Source of the DNA: Methanocalculus alkaliphilus | GTDB lineage: Archaea; Halobacteriota; Methanomicrobia; Methanomicrobiales; Methanocorpusculaceae | Length of the DNA: 64,000 nucleotides | NCBI RefSeq assembly: GCF_024170505.1 | Contig: NZ_JALJYG010000011.1 | Location: 1-64,000, forward strand | Direction: 5' to 3' | In this document: one piece after another, positions 53,045 to 61,306 of the stretch | How positions within the stretch are numbered: the first letter of the stretch is position 1 | Layout of the letters: the number at the start of each line of letters is the position of its first letter | Program-made: the position numbers and the translations under genes | The notes under the pieces: model-generated | What the model was told of the DNA's origin: nothing | What the model saw: the letters and a program-made list of their open reading frames with translations, nothing else | Databases searched by the model: none

Positions 53045-53830
53045 ATGTCATCATTCTCATGCCCAAAATGTGGTGCCCCGGTAAGTGCAGAGACCGGAAT
53101 CCATTTTATAAACTGTAAATATTGTGGAACAACCGCGTTTGTTGACAGAAGCGGAGTCATGTTCTATTATGTCCTTCCTTTTTTCGTTGATGAGGAGAAG
53201 GCCAAAGGCATATTCCGCAGATGGACCGCAAACCCAAAAGCCAACAAAGAACTTGAGTCGAAGGCAAAGATAACTGAAATCAAAAAAGAGTACTTCCCGG
53301 TGTACCAGTTTCGTCGGGATGTGGATGGAAGAGAAAAGATCTATGTAAAACCTGCAAAGGGGACGGTGCTCCCTGGAATGAGTCAGTTGATCATTCCTGC
53401 CGGGGATATCAAGATCTATGATGAGAAATTTAATCCCGGCGATGCTGTTGCCCTTGATGTGGATTTTGGGATGGACGCGTATCTTCCTGAACTTGAGGGT
53501 GAAGGGAAAGAGCAGGCTCTTGTATACTTCCCAATCTATGAATTCAACTATGAATTCGAGGGTATGACGTATAAAGCGGTCATTGACGGCTCCTCAGGAA
53601 AGATCTATACTGATAATTTCCCGACACGCTCATCTGTGCCGTATGGACTTGTTGCAATGGCTAGCTTTGGTATCGCCTTCTTTGGTGGTCTCCTCGGGAG
53701 CCTTGTTTCATGGATCTTTTACATTCTCGTCGTTGCCGGCTGTCTGGTCGGGTATCACTTCGCCCGGCAGGTTACGCAGGTGCCAAAAGAGCAACCTGCA
53801 AAAGCTGTGAAGGGGGTGAAAAATGGCTGA
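53045..53830 (+). CDS. Zinc-ribbon membrane protein 1 of SPFH operon
   Basis: The 261-residue protein has an N-terminal zinc ribbon (CPKC at about 6-9, CKYC at about 25-28), a large soluble part (about 35-200) with YFPVYQFRRDVDG and YFPIYEFNYEFEG, and two C-terminal membrane segments (about 203-245). It resembles zinc-ribbon proteins of bacterial ydj-type operons. The start is uncertain. The frame is open to an ATG at 53009 and a GGAGG lies at 53022-53026, but the ATG at 53045 begins right at the ribbon. Its stop overlaps the next gene by eight bases. It is probably an anchored adaptor of a membrane complex. Confidence 0.72.
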   Translation: MSSFSCPKCGAPVSAETGIHFINCKYCGTTAFVDRSGVMFYYVLPFFVDEEKAKGIFRRWTANPKANKELESKAKITEIKKEYFPVYQFRRDVDGREKIYVKPAKGTVLPGMSQLIIPAGDIKIYDEKFNPGDAVALDVDFGMDAYLPELEGEGKEQALVYFPIYEFNYEFEGMTYKAVIDGSSGKIYTDNFPTRSSVPYGLVAMASFGIAFFGGLLGSLVSWIFYILVVAGCLVGYHFARQVTQVPKEQPAKAVKGVKNG

Positions 53831-54848
53831 TAAGATCGTTTTTGGCATGAACTGCCCATCCTGTGGTGGAAGGGTTGAAGTTCAGGAAGGAGATCAGCTG
53901 GTTTTATGCAAATTTTGCAACAGCGTGCATGCCTTAAAGACGAAGGAGGGGATCTCAAAACTGATGTACAGGATGGCCATCGACAGGGACAAGGCGGTGG
54001 CCGCCGTGACCGCCTGGTTTAAAAAAGGATTCAAGGCGCGCGATCTCCCTCAGAAAGGTGTTATCTCTGAAGTATCCTCGATCTATCTCCCCTACTGGCG
54101 AATGATCGGGCGAGGCAAAGGGATAGTCTGTGGATATACGGAGGAGCAGGACAAGGATGGGAATACCAGTACGAGCTACTACAACAATGTTGTGGATAAT
54201 GACTACCTCTACTCCCGTATCGCCTGCGATGCCGGGGATATCGGTGTAACCTCCATCAAAAATGTCAAGGGGGAGATCCTTCCATTCCAGGACGAAGATG
54301 AGATTCCGATTTTTGAGGCGACTGAATCAAAGAGTGATGCCAGGGATGCCGGTGAAAAGAGGATCTTTGATCAGGCGCATGCTGATGGCCGCCGGGGAAT
54401 GCAGAAGGTCACGTTCTCGAAACTCTTTGTGGATACAAAGGGTTTTGAACTGGTATTCTACCCGTTCCAGGTGGTCCGGTATGACTACATGGAGAAGGGA
54501 TATTTTGCCGTCGTTGATGGCGTCACTGGGGACGTCCTCTCAGGCCGTGCTCCGGGGGATGCGTTTTATCAGAGCATCTCGATCGGTGTCGGCGGGGCGG
54601 TAGCCGGTGGGTTGACAGGAGGGGGTATCGGATACTCCATCATCACGGAGAGCGGACTGTTTGTTGCGACGACGATCATTGGCCTATCCGTCCTCTGGTA
54701 TGCATATAACACCTTCAGATACCGATCTGAGGTGATTGTTGGTGACCTGCCGAAACCGAGCTTCAACCCGATGAGCATGTTTAAGAAGACGGCTGATGTC
54801 CCCGTTTTTGAACCGCAGGGGAGCGTAGAGATCGTTGCGAGGTCATAA
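53823..54848 (+). CDS. Zinc-ribbon membrane protein 2 of SPFH operon
   Basis: A 341-residue protein with the same plan as its upstream neighbour: zinc ribbon (CPSC at about 11-14, CKFC at about 29-32), a long soluble domain with SSIYLPYWRM and a later FYPFQVVRYDY, and C-terminal membrane segments (about 245-300, a glycine-rich GGAVAGGLTGGGIGYSI followed by a second hydrophobic span). The YxPxW/Y motif after the ribbon recurs in the flanking genes, which points to paralogues. ATG overlaps the previous stop by eight bases. The function is unknown. Confidence 0.72.
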   Translation: MADKIVFGMNCPSCGGRVEVQEGDQLVLCKFCNSVHALKTKEGISKLMYRMAIDRDKAVAAVTAWFKKGFKARDLPQKGVISEVSSIYLPYWRMIGRGKGIVCGYTEEQDKDGNTSTSYYNNVVDNDYLYSRIACDAGDIGVTSIKNVKGEILPFQDEDEIPIFEATESKSDARDAGEKRIFDQAHADGRRGMQKVTFSKLFVDTKGFELVFYPFQVVRYDYMEKGYFAVVDGVTGDVLSGRAPGDAFYQSISIGVGGAVAGGLTGGGIGYSIITESGLFVATTIIGLSVLWYAYNTFRYRSEVIVGDLPKPSFNPMSMFKKTADVPVFEPQGSVEIVARS

Positions 54849-54850
54849 GT

Positions 54851-55438
54851 ATGGTATTTTTAAGGCCACTTCAATGCACAAACTGCGGGAATCCGATCAC
54901 TGCCAAGGCACGTGATCGGATCCTTATCTGTAGCAAATGCCAGAATATCATGGAGTTTCTGGAGGGAGATGTAAAAAAGGTCGACAGCACCATCGCGAAG
55001 TTCAAAAAGAACGCAAACTACGAACGGCTGTATATGCCGTTCTGGGTTATCAACACCGATATCAAGGTGAATAAGGAGAAGATTCTCGGTGGGAAGGTGA
55101 TGCGTTTTCTGAAGCAGGAGAAGAAGATGGCCGGGAATCAGAATCTCTATGTCTGTGCGGCAGATATCTCTGCTGATACCGTCAAAGAGTGGAATGTCGA
55201 ATATACCCTTCGGCCTCCTGCTATTGAGGCAGATACCGATTTCCATGGTGTGCCCAGGATTCCGGCCTGGATGGAGAACCCTGATGCCAGAAAGCATGCC
55301 GAGTTCATGTTTTTACGGCATGAGACCGAGATTTCAGGCACATTACAGGAGATCGACTATGAATTTACCATCAATTCGCATAAACTTGTGTACATGCCAT
55401 TCTATAAGAATGGGAATAAATATATTCCAGCGATTTAG
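54851..55438 (+). CDS. Zinc-ribbon protein 3 of SPFH operon (soluble)
   Basis: A 195-residue relative of the two proteins before it: zinc ribbon at the start (CTNC at about 9-12, CSKC at about 28-31), then a soluble domain with RLYMPFWVINTDIKVN and a closing HKLVYMPFYKNG. No membrane segment is seen, so it would join the membrane through partners. It begins two bases after the previous stop. It could be the cytosolic part of a complex with the two anchored paralogues. Confidence 0.7.
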   Translation: MVFLRPLQCTNCGNPITAKARDRILICSKCQNIMEFLEGDVKKVDSTIAKFKKNANYERLYMPFWVINTDIKVNKEKILGGKVMRFLKQEKKMAGNQNLYVCAADISADTVKEWNVEYTLRPPAIEADTDFHGVPRIPAWMENPDARKHAEFMFLRHETEISGTLQEIDYEFTINSHKLVYMPFYKNGNKYIPAI

Positions 55439-55450
55439 GAGTTTATTACT

Positions 55451-55786
55451 ATGAGAGCAGATGACAAGAGATTCCAGATGGGGTGGACAGCACTCGCCCT
55501 GATGGTTGGTGTGGCAATCCTCGTTGGCTGGATATCCAGCTGGGACATGAACATAACCGTATCGGTCTTCTTTATCGGTCTTGGACTGATCCTCGGAGGG
55601 CTTGGATTTGGTGTTGGCCCAAAGAATAACTATCTGATGATCTTCGCAGGTGTTCTTGGACTGGTTGGTGTGATCGCAATACTGCTCCGTCCCCCTGGCC
55701 CGGCATTTCCGGTAGCTCCGTTTCTTGGCGGTATAATCGTTGCCGCGGCACTTGCGTATATGGTGTATACCTATACTCAGAAATAA
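55451..55786 (+). CDS. Four-span membrane protein of SPFH operon (111 aa)
   Basis: A small hydrophobic protein with about four membrane segments (near residues 12-30, 33-55, 58-78 and 82-105) and short loops. A basic RADDKRF start puts the N-terminus in the cytosol. It has no cysteines or catalytic motif. It lies 12 bases after zinc-ribbon protein 3 and 31 bases before the helical protein, so it belongs to the same operon. A role as membrane core of the complex is inferred only from position. Confidence 0.65.
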   Translation: MRADDKRFQMGWTALALMVGVAILVGWISSWDMNITVSVFFIGLGLILGGLGFGVGPKNNYLMIFAGVLGLVGVIAILLRPPGPAFPVAPFLGGIIVAAALAYMVYTYTQK

Positions 55787-55817
55787 TACCACTTTTGTGG
55801 AATGGAGGAGCAAAATA

Positions 55818-56354
55818 ATGGCCGATTTACGAGAGAGGGTTGCAGAAGACCGGGGTCTTCTGAAGAATATTCAGCTTGCTATCCCGGGATTCCGTGGGTA
55901 CCGGAAGAGAGAAGATCTCCGGATTGCAGACAGTGTTCTGAGAATTCAGCTTGCTGATTCGATCAAGTCAGAAGTCATGATTCCTCTTGATGGTGCGAAG
56001 GAAGCAGTTGCAAAGGCCCTGAATCTTGATGTAATGGGCGATATCTCTGACCTCGCTTCGAAGGTGAATGTGCTGGAGAAGAAGATCCGTCATGCTGATC
56101 AGGGGTATTCAGGGATCTCACCAAATTATCGTATCAATGAAGATCAGCTTGAAACACTCTATGATTATGATCTCAGCATGATCGAACTGATCAATGGTCT
56201 TGCTGCAGAAGCGGAGAGTATTCTTATGGATGCAGAGATGGGTGAGTTCCAATCGATGAAAGCCTCCTGCCATCAGGCAAAAAAGAATGTGATTGAATTT
56301 TTAAAGATCTTCAAAGACCGGCATACGACAATGGCTGATCTGGGGGCAGTCTGA
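55818..56354 (+). CDS. Helical protein of SPFH operon (178 aa)
   Basis: A 178-residue soluble, mostly helical protein beginning MADLRERVAEDRGLLKNIQL with the conserved-looking IPGFRGYRKREDLRIADSVL. Long helices follow (VNVLEKKIRHADQGYSG; MIELINGLAAEAESILMD). GGAGGAGC precedes the ATG by about seven bases. The coiled-coil character recalls PspA-like partners seen beside SPFH proteins, but there is no clear PspA signature. Its stop overlaps the start of the SPFH gene. Confidence 0.7.
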   Translation: MADLRERVAEDRGLLKNIQLAIPGFRGYRKREDLRIADSVLRIQLADSIKSEVMIPLDGAKEAVAKALNLDVMGDISDLASKVNVLEKKIRHADQGYSGISPNYRINEDQLETLYDYDLSMIELINGLAAEAESILMDAEMGEFQSMKASCHQAKKNVIEFLKIFKDRHTTMADLGAV

Positions 56355-57562
56355 TGGGGCTTTTTGGTAGAAGGAAAGAATATCATGGCGGAGATGATAT
56401 CGACGGTGCTGATTCGAGGAAGGGTTTCTACTGGATAGAGAACCAGAAAGGCGAGAACGTGATGTGGCGCCTTCCACGAAACATCCGGTGGAATGACAAC
56501 GTCATGGTCAGGGAAGATGAGTATGGTATTTTCTTCCGTGATGGAAAAGCCATGCAGGTCTTTGACCGGCCTGACCGGTATGCGATGACGACACAGAATA
56601 TCGCAGGCCTTCAGGCACTTGGAAAAGCTGTTGTCGGTATGACTCAGATCGGAGAGTTTTACTGGGTTCAGAAGCGTGATTTCCGCTCGAACTTCGGTAC
56701 CTCCGAACCACTGAGTTTCCGTGATACCGATTTTGGTGTCGTCCGTATCCGTGTCTTTGGCCAGTATGCCTATCGGGTCGTTGATCCGATGCTCTTCATC
56801 ACCCAGTTTGTCGGAACGAAAGGACTGACGAAGTCTGAGGAGATCATCGACTGGCTCAAAGACCAGATAGTGATGATTCTCAACGCCACCCTCGGTGAGC
56901 TGAAACTGAAGCAGAATATGGGTGTCCTTGACATGCCTGCATATCTGCAGCAGATCGAACAGATCTGTCTCACAAAACTCACCGGTGAGACCGAGCAGTA
57001 CGGGCTGAAGATCACGAAGTTCGCCGGTTTGAATATCAACCTGCCTGAGGAAGTACAGCAGGCGGTCGATAAGCGTGGTGCCATGTCAGCTCTTGGCGTC
57101 AATTATATGCAGTACCAGTCCGGGCGAGCAATCGAGGATATCGGTCGTGGTGCAGCTCAGGGCGGTGCCGGTGAGGGAGCAGGGTTTGCAACACTTGGTG
57201 CCGGTATGGGTGCCGGTATGGGAATGGGTCATGTTATGGGCCAGTCAATGGCAGGTGGCATGGGCGCTCCATCCCAGTTTGGAGGTCCGGTTCAGCCGGA
57301 GCAGCAACCCGGTGCCCCGGCTCAGAAGTGCATCAAATGTGATCAGCCTGTTGTGCAGGGTGCAAAATTCTGCCCCCACTGCGGTGCGTCCCAGGCACCT
57401 CCGACGGTGAAATGTGGGAAATGTGACTTTGATGTTCCACAGGGTGCGAAGTTCTGTCCAAATTGTGGAAACCCAATGGGGGCGAAGGCCTGCGGAAAAT
57501 GCGGTGCTGAGCTTGCACCGGGTGCCAGATTCTGTGCAGGCTGTGGTGAGTCTGTCGAATAA
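56354..57562 (+). CDS. SPFH/band-7 protein with three C-terminal zinc ribbons (YdjI-like)
   Basis: The 402-residue protein has an SPFH-type domain (about 30-250, with NVMWRLPRNIRWNDNVMV at its start and FGVVRIRVFGQYAYRV later), a Gly/Met-rich linker (about 272-305; GAGMGAGMGMGHVMG) and three zinc ribbons with paired CxxC motifs ending in FCPHCG, FCPNCG and FCAGCG. The layout matches the bacterial YdjI/virion-core-like family, which works with PspA-type proteins on membranes under stress. It is the last gene of the operon and is followed by a T-run. A membrane-scaffold role is inferred from the family. Confidence 0.83.
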   Translation: MGLFGRRKEYHGGDDIDGADSRKGFYWIENQKGENVMWRLPRNIRWNDNVMVREDEYGIFFRDGKAMQVFDRPDRYAMTTQNIAGLQALGKAVVGMTQIGEFYWVQKRDFRSNFGTSEPLSFRDTDFGVVRIRVFGQYAYRVVDPMLFITQFVGTKGLTKSEEIIDWLKDQIVMILNATLGELKLKQNMGVLDMPAYLQQIEQICLTKLTGETEQYGLKITKFAGLNINLPEEVQQAVDKRGAMSALGVNYMQYQSGRAIEDIGRGAAQGGAGEGAGFATLGAGMGAGMGMGHVMGQSMAGGMGAPSQFGGPVQPEQQPGAPAQKCIKCDQPVVQGAKFCPHCGASQAPPTVKCGKCDFDVPQGAKFCPNCGNPMGAKACGKCGAELAPGARFCAGCGESVE

Positions 57563-57573
57563 CCGAAAGACCC

Positions 57574-57600
57574 TCTTTTTTTAAAAGAAAAATTTTGGAT
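57574..57600. terminator. Bidirectional T-rich terminator region
   Basis: A run of seven Ts at 57576-57582 follows the SPFH gene. A-rich sequence up to 57596 gives T-runs on the minus strand for the DUF883 pair that ends at 57610. It lies between the two convergent operons. Confidence 0.55.
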
Positions 57601-57609
57601 TATTCCCCT

Positions 57610-57882
57610 TCATGCCGCCTGCTTTCGCCTGAAGAGGAGGACGAAGAGGTATGGCATGATGAGGCGTGTCATGTATGAGGTGATGAGCGGGGTTGCACGG
57701 GCAAACGTCCATGAGAAGAGCCCCCCTCCCTTCTGACTGCTTCGGGTCCGCCTCCCCCCGCCAAAGAGGAGCCCTGCTACTGCTCCGATACCAAATGCAA
57801 TGGCGATGGCGGCAATCGGATGTTTCCGGATACAACTCCTGCTCTTCTTTTGGATCTCCTTCTTCCCGATCTGTTTGTTCAT
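57610..57882 (-). CDS. Small membrane protein next to DUF883 protein (90 aa)
   Basis: A basic N-terminus (KKEIQKKSRSCIRKHP) leads into a glycine-rich membrane segment (IAAIAIAFGIGAVAGLLFGGG), typical of the C-terminal anchor of DUF883/ElaB-like proteins. A second hydrophobic stretch follows near the C-terminus. GGAGG lies six bases before the ATG at 57882; the ATG at 57888 has the site directly adjacent. It follows the DUF883 gene by 16 bases. It may be a partner at the membrane, perhaps in stress or lipid organisation. Confidence 0.6.
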   Translation of the reverse strand: MNKQIGKKEIQKKSRSCIRKHPIAAIAIAFGIGAVAGLLFGGGRRTRSSQKGGGLFSWTFARATPLITSYMTRLIMPYLFVLLFRRKQAA

Positions 57883-57898
57883 CCTCATCCTCCCTCTC

Positions 57899-58288
57899 TC
57901 AGTCGCGGAGCCGTGCTGCGATCATTCCGAAGAGGAGGCCTGCACCGGCGGCGATGGCAACTGCAGGGATCGGGTTCTCTGTTACGAAGCTCTCAACCGA
58001 ACGGACCTTCTTCTCGATATCGCCATGCTCTGCTTCGACATAGGAGCGAAGTTTCTCCTCTGCATCATGGAGCTTTTTTCTGATATCCTCGCCCGCCTCC
58101 TCGGCAACCTCCTCTGCTGCTTTGATCTTCTTTGGGACAACCTCCTGCAGCTTTCCCTCGGCATCATGGACGATATCCCAGATCTCCTCGCCGCTCATCG
58201 CCTCCTCCGACTCCCTCAGCTTCCTTGCCGCTTCTTCGAGTGCATCTGCCGTCTTCTTCTTCATGTCGCTTATCACGTCATCTGTCAT
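57899..58288 (-). CDS. DUF883-like (ElaB/YqjD type) coiled-coil membrane protein
   Basis: The 129-residue protein is one long amphipathic helix region rich in Ala, Glu and Lys (about 1-95) followed by a C-terminal membrane anchor (NPIPAVAIAAGAGLLFGMIAARLRD). This is the plan of the ElaB/YqjD/DUF883 family, which in bacteria ties ribosomes or stress factors to the membrane; for archaea the role is unknown. ATG at 58288 is preceded by AGGAGAAGGTG; a TTG at 58312 is less likely. A strong TATA box lies about 80 bases upstream. Confidence 0.75.
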   Translation of the reverse strand: MTDDVISDMKKKTADALEEAARKLRESEEAMSGEEIWDIVHDAEGKLQEVVPKKIKAAEEVAEEAGEDIRKKLHDAEEKLRSYVEAEHGDIEKKVRSVESFVTENPIPAVAIAAGAGLLFGMIAARLRD

Positions 58289-58365
58289 TGGGAACACCTT
58301 CTCTCCTGGCAATGATTCCGCCTCTGGAATGGTTGGACAGAGGCAATCCTTCCTATATTGCCAAT

Positions 58366-58379
58366 ACTATATATAAATG
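58366..58379 (-). promoter_or_regulatory. TATA box of the DUF883 operon
   Basis: Minus-strand CATTTATATATAGT is a very good archaeal TATA box. Expected start near 58347 gives a leader of about 58 bases. Confidence 0.65.
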
Positions 58380-58440
58380 TCTGAAAAAGCAGACCGGGGA
58401 TACATGGCTGGCACAGGAGGTGATTCCTCCTCTTGATAGC

Positions 58441-59238
58441 TCATTCCCGCCCAAATTGGGTGATGTGCCGGAGGATCGCGTCCATGACCTCGGGATTCTT
58501 TGGAAGGGTGGTATGGCAGTACCTCCATGGTCGCTCTGTGAGCCGGATCGGATCTGATGGCACAACTTCATACCCTGCACCTGCGATGACGGAGTCCGTA
58601 TGCGGGATCACCCCGTCGCCAGACCAGGTCGTCTTCCACTCCCCGTCTTCCCCATAGACCGGGGTCCTGCCTCCGAAGACCGGGAAGAATGCAGCTGATC
58701 TGGTGAGGTTCTCCCCAAGGATGAAATGGTAGCTGATATCATCCCGAAGGCCGGCTCTTTTGAGCGTCCTCATCGTCGGGCTCTTCGGCCGGACCTCCTG
58801 GACGAGTGCGTCATCATCGGGGATGTAGCCTTTCGGAACAAAGACGCCTGTAAGCCTGTTGATCATCTCTTCGCCGTGAACGGCATCGCAGAAGAGTTCG
58901 GCCATTGATGATCCGTTGTTTGGCGGCCCGATTCCGATCAGCTGGCGTACCCCTTCTTCCTTTCCACCGCCATCGATGACCTCAAGGAGGTACCGGGTGA
59001 TATGCGTTCCCATCGAATGGGTGATGATATCGATATCGCCGGTATAGCCGGATTCCTTTCGTTTTCCGGCGATATATCTCTGAAGATCAGTGGCGACGGT
59101 TTCGGGATGGTCGTCGGTATAGGCAAATGCCCATGCCGGGATTCCATGGTTGGTGAGCCGGGTGATGAGATCTCTCCAGATGCCGGGATGGCTCTTCCAG
59201 CCATGCACAAGAGCGACCGGGTGATATTGATGGTTCAT
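58441..59238 (-). CDS. Lipase-like alpha/beta hydrolase
   Basis: A 265-residue hydrolase with the oxyanion motif VALVHGWKSHPGIWRD near the start and the nucleophile elbow THSMGTH (Ser at about 95, in place of GxSxG). The DD-D region and a late His (IPHTDSV) complete a likely triad. IGIGPPNNGSS is typical of lipase/PGAP1-like proteins. No signal peptide is seen, so it acts inside the cell or on membrane lipids from within. It starts six bases after the ferredoxin-type membrane protein and is probably co-transcribed with it. The substrate is unknown. Confidence 0.82.
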   Translation of the reverse strand: MNHQYHPVALVHGWKSHPGIWRDLITRLTNHGIPAWAFAYTDDHPETVATDLQRYIAGKRKESGYTGDIDIITHSMGTHITRYLLEVIDGGGKEEGVRQLIGIGPPNNGSSMAELFCDAVHGEEMINRLTGVFVPKGYIPDDDALVQEVRPKSPTMRTLKRAGLRDDISYHFILGENLTRSAAFFPVFGGRTPVYGEDGEWKTTWSGDGVIPHTDSVIAGAGYEVVPSDPIRLTERPWRYCHTTLPKNPEVMDAILRHITQFGRE

Positions 59239-59244
59239 TGTATC

Positions 59245-60030
59245 TCAACGCTTCTTTCGCTGGTACCCCAGTGCCCCTTCCTGCGGGCAGACGTCAATGC
59301 AGCGGCGGCAGAGGTAGCATTCATCTTTGCGGTCCCCCTCTTTTGCCACATCTGTCGGGCAGGCCCTCTCACACTTTCCGCATCGGATACATGCATCGGT
59401 CCTCCGGATTGTATAGATCGCCGGAGTTGCTGCGACCTGGAAGATTGCTCCCACCGGGCAGATACTTCTGCAGAACGGCCGATAGATGCCTATTGAGAGG
59501 AGGAGGATCAGCAGGAAGACGAGCGATCCGACCGTCGGGCTGAGCCGGAAGAAGTCCGAGAAGCCAAAGTAATCGAGGAGTTCGATACCCGCCAGGAATG
59601 CGGCTGCTATCATGGCGATGAGGAACGCAACACGGATGCCACTGAGGAGGCCTTTCCGGGAGATGACGGCCTTCTTCGTCCTGATCATGTAGGAGACCTC
59701 CTGAACGGCTCCGATTGGACAGAGGTATCCGCAGAACTGCCTGCCGAAGAGGAGCGAAAGGATGCTGAGTATGCCAAGGCCGACTATGCCCGAGAAGAGG
59801 ATGGTCCCGATCCGTTTCCCTTCGGCGAGATGTTCAAAGAGGCCCTGGAACTGGTGGGGTATCATCGGCGAGAAGGTGGCAAAGCCGAGGAGTATGGTGA
59901 TCAGAAGGAGGCTGTACCGAATCCTCATTGAGAAACGGCCGGTTATCCAGAGGATCGCAGAGATGATTGTGAGGGAGATCGCATAGACGATCCCGATGAG
60001 AAGGAGGGGATTGAAGTTGGCACCAAACAT
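59245..60030 (-). CDS. NapH-like membrane protein with polyferredoxin tail
   Basis: The 261-residue protein has about five to six membrane segments and two conserved CxxxCP loops (FCGYLCPIGA and FCRSICPVGA) as in the NapH/4Fe-4S membrane family. The C-terminus carries two ferredoxin clusters (CIRCGKCERACP and CYLCRRCIDVCP). It probably passes electrons across or along the membrane. No partner oxidoreductase is adjacent; the following gene is a hydrolase. The donor and acceptor are unknown. Confidence 0.85.
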   Translation of the reverse strand: MFGANFNPLLLIGIVYAISLTIISAILWITGRFSMRIRYSLLLITILLGFATFSPMIPHQFQGLFEHLAEGKRIGTILFSGIVGLGILSILSLLFGRQFCGYLCPIGAVQEVSYMIRTKKAVISRKGLLSGIRVAFLIAMIAAAFLAGIELLDYFGFSDFFRLSPTVGSLVFLLILLLSIGIYRPFCRSICPVGAIFQVAATPAIYTIRRTDACIRCGKCERACPTDVAKEGDRKDECYLCRRCIDVCPQEGALGYQRKKR

Positions 60031-60105
60031 TGATCTCTTTTTTGCCGGTTGAACGAAGAATCTTCTGGATCAGAGGAGGATGATTGTCGATTTATTCATG
60101 ATGGG

Positions 60106-60133
60106 TTGTATATACAATAATGTTTATATATTA
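60106..60133. promoter_or_regulatory. Palindrome and TATA box between divergent genes
   Basis: TTGTATATACAA at 60106-60117 is a perfect 12-bp palindrome. Right after it TTTATATATTA at 60123-60133 is a strong TATA box about 25 bases before the ATG at 60153, so that short gene is probably leaderless. The palindrome could be an operator or the reverse-strand TATA element. Confidence 0.55.
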
Positions 60134-60152
60134 ACATTACCAAGTGCCCATC

Positions 60153-60278
60153 ATGAAGCGACTGATCATTCTCATCATTGCAGGCGTCTTCATTCTTCTG
60201 GCAGCCGCTCTTGTGGCGGGAGTCCTGATCCTGAAATCCGTGATGCAGCATGGTTTCCAGGATGAGGAGGAAGACTGA
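60153..60278 (+). CDS. Very short single-span membrane peptide (41 aa)
   Basis: ATG at 60153 to TGA at 60276-60278 encodes 41 residues: two basic residues, then a 26-residue hydrophobic helix (LIILIIAGVFILLAAALVAG), and a strongly acidic tail FQDEEED. The composition is that of a real membrane peptide, and a strong TATA box lies at the correct distance for a leaderless mRNA. It may be a small regulatory membrane protein. No family is recognised. Confidence 0.55.
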   Translation: MKRLIILIIAGVFILLAAALVAGVLILKSVMQHGFQDEEED

Positions 60279-60372
60279 AGCGTCTGTATGAGGCAGGGAG
60301 CAGACCCGATTGCATCTTTGGTAGCTGTGCCCCGGAACAATTGTCATATTTTGATCGGGCTTTCAAGATCCC

Positions 60373-61119
60373 CTACCGCTTGCCGGGCCGGTGGGGAACC
60401 ATCCCGCTCTCCCGGCAGTCGGCTGTTCCGTCCACGAAGGTTCCGTTGTAATAGATCTTCACCGGGACCGGCTCTCCCCTCCTGAAGGCGGCGATCTGCT
60501 GGTCGAGGATCTTTGGGACATGCCGGAGGTTCTCTTTTTGGAAGTGTGCCATGAGGGACTCGAGGAAGGCGATCTCCTGTGCAAGATATGCCTCCTCGTA
60601 CGCCTTCACCGCTGCGGCTATCTCCTCTGCTTCAGCCCTTCCGATCTCGTCATGGTACTCACCATGCTGGTTGAGGCCCGCGATCTGCCGCCAGTCGATG
60701 GTGCCGTCATCGCCGGTCTCACGGTGGAGCATGTACGGATAGAGCCTGCAGATCCCCATCCTCTCTGTATAGATGGTGCAGCGGCGGTTCTGATCAAGGA
60801 AGTGGCAGCTGCCGTCCTCCTTGATCCTGATGGTGTATCCGGAGGTATAGAGGACGCCGGTATTGTCGCAGAACTCGAAGTACGGCGCCGGGATGAGTGC
60901 CTCGGGTGCAATGCTCCGCACCCGCTCCGTGTCTTCGTCCAGCATGAGGACATGGCCGTTGAACTCGCGGGTGCAGCAGCGGCCGCAGAAGGTGCAGGAG
61001 AAGCCGACATCCTGGATGATGGTGGCGAGATCAGCTTCGGGATAGGCGAGGAGGGCTTCCCGCTCAGTATTGAGGTGGTCGATCATCCGGGTGAGGCGGG
61101 GGGTGGCGGGCATCTGCAT
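60373..61119 (-). CDS. YkgJ-family cysteine-cluster protein
   Basis: A 248-residue soluble protein with the CTFCGRCCTREF motif near residue 37 and a second cluster (CHFLDQNRRCTIYTERMGIC). This is the signature of the YkgJ family, thought to bind zinc or an iron-sulfur cluster. The C-terminal half is helical and rich in Glu and Ala. It stands alone, with ATG at 61119 (or 61113). Methanogens hold many paralogues and none has a firm function. Confidence 0.82.
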   Translation of the reverse strand: MQMPATPRLTRMIDHLNTEREALLAYPEADLATIIQDVGFSCTFCGRCCTREFNGHVLMLDEDTERVRSIAPEALIPAPYFEFCDNTGVLYTSGYTIRIKEDGSCHFLDQNRRCTIYTERMGICRLYPYMLHRETGDDGTIDWRQIAGLNQHGEYHDEIGRAEAEEIAAAVKAYEEAYLAQEIAFLESLMAHFQKENLRHVPKILDQQIAAFRRGEPVPVKIYYNGTFVDGTADCRESGMVPHRPGKR

Positions 61120-61273
61120 AGATGTTGCGTGTATGGGGAGAAAGGGGTTCTGGTGATGGATCCTTTATGACCGGGTATGTATGATTCTGGGTGGCGATCA
61201 TCGTTGAAGGGTATTTGTCGAAGGTCGTTATCGAAAGGATATTCGCCTGATTTATGAAAGAGGTACATAGATA

Positions 61274-61282
61274 TTTTTATTA
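61274..61282 (+). promoter_or_regulatory. TATA box of the radical SAM gene
   Basis: TTTTTATTA lies in an AT-rich stretch (61268-61303), about 28 bases before the GTG at 61307. This spacing suggests a leaderless transcript beginning a few bases before a GTG start. Confidence 0.45.
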
Positions 61283-61306
61283 CTATTTGAAAATAAAAAT
61301 TATCAT

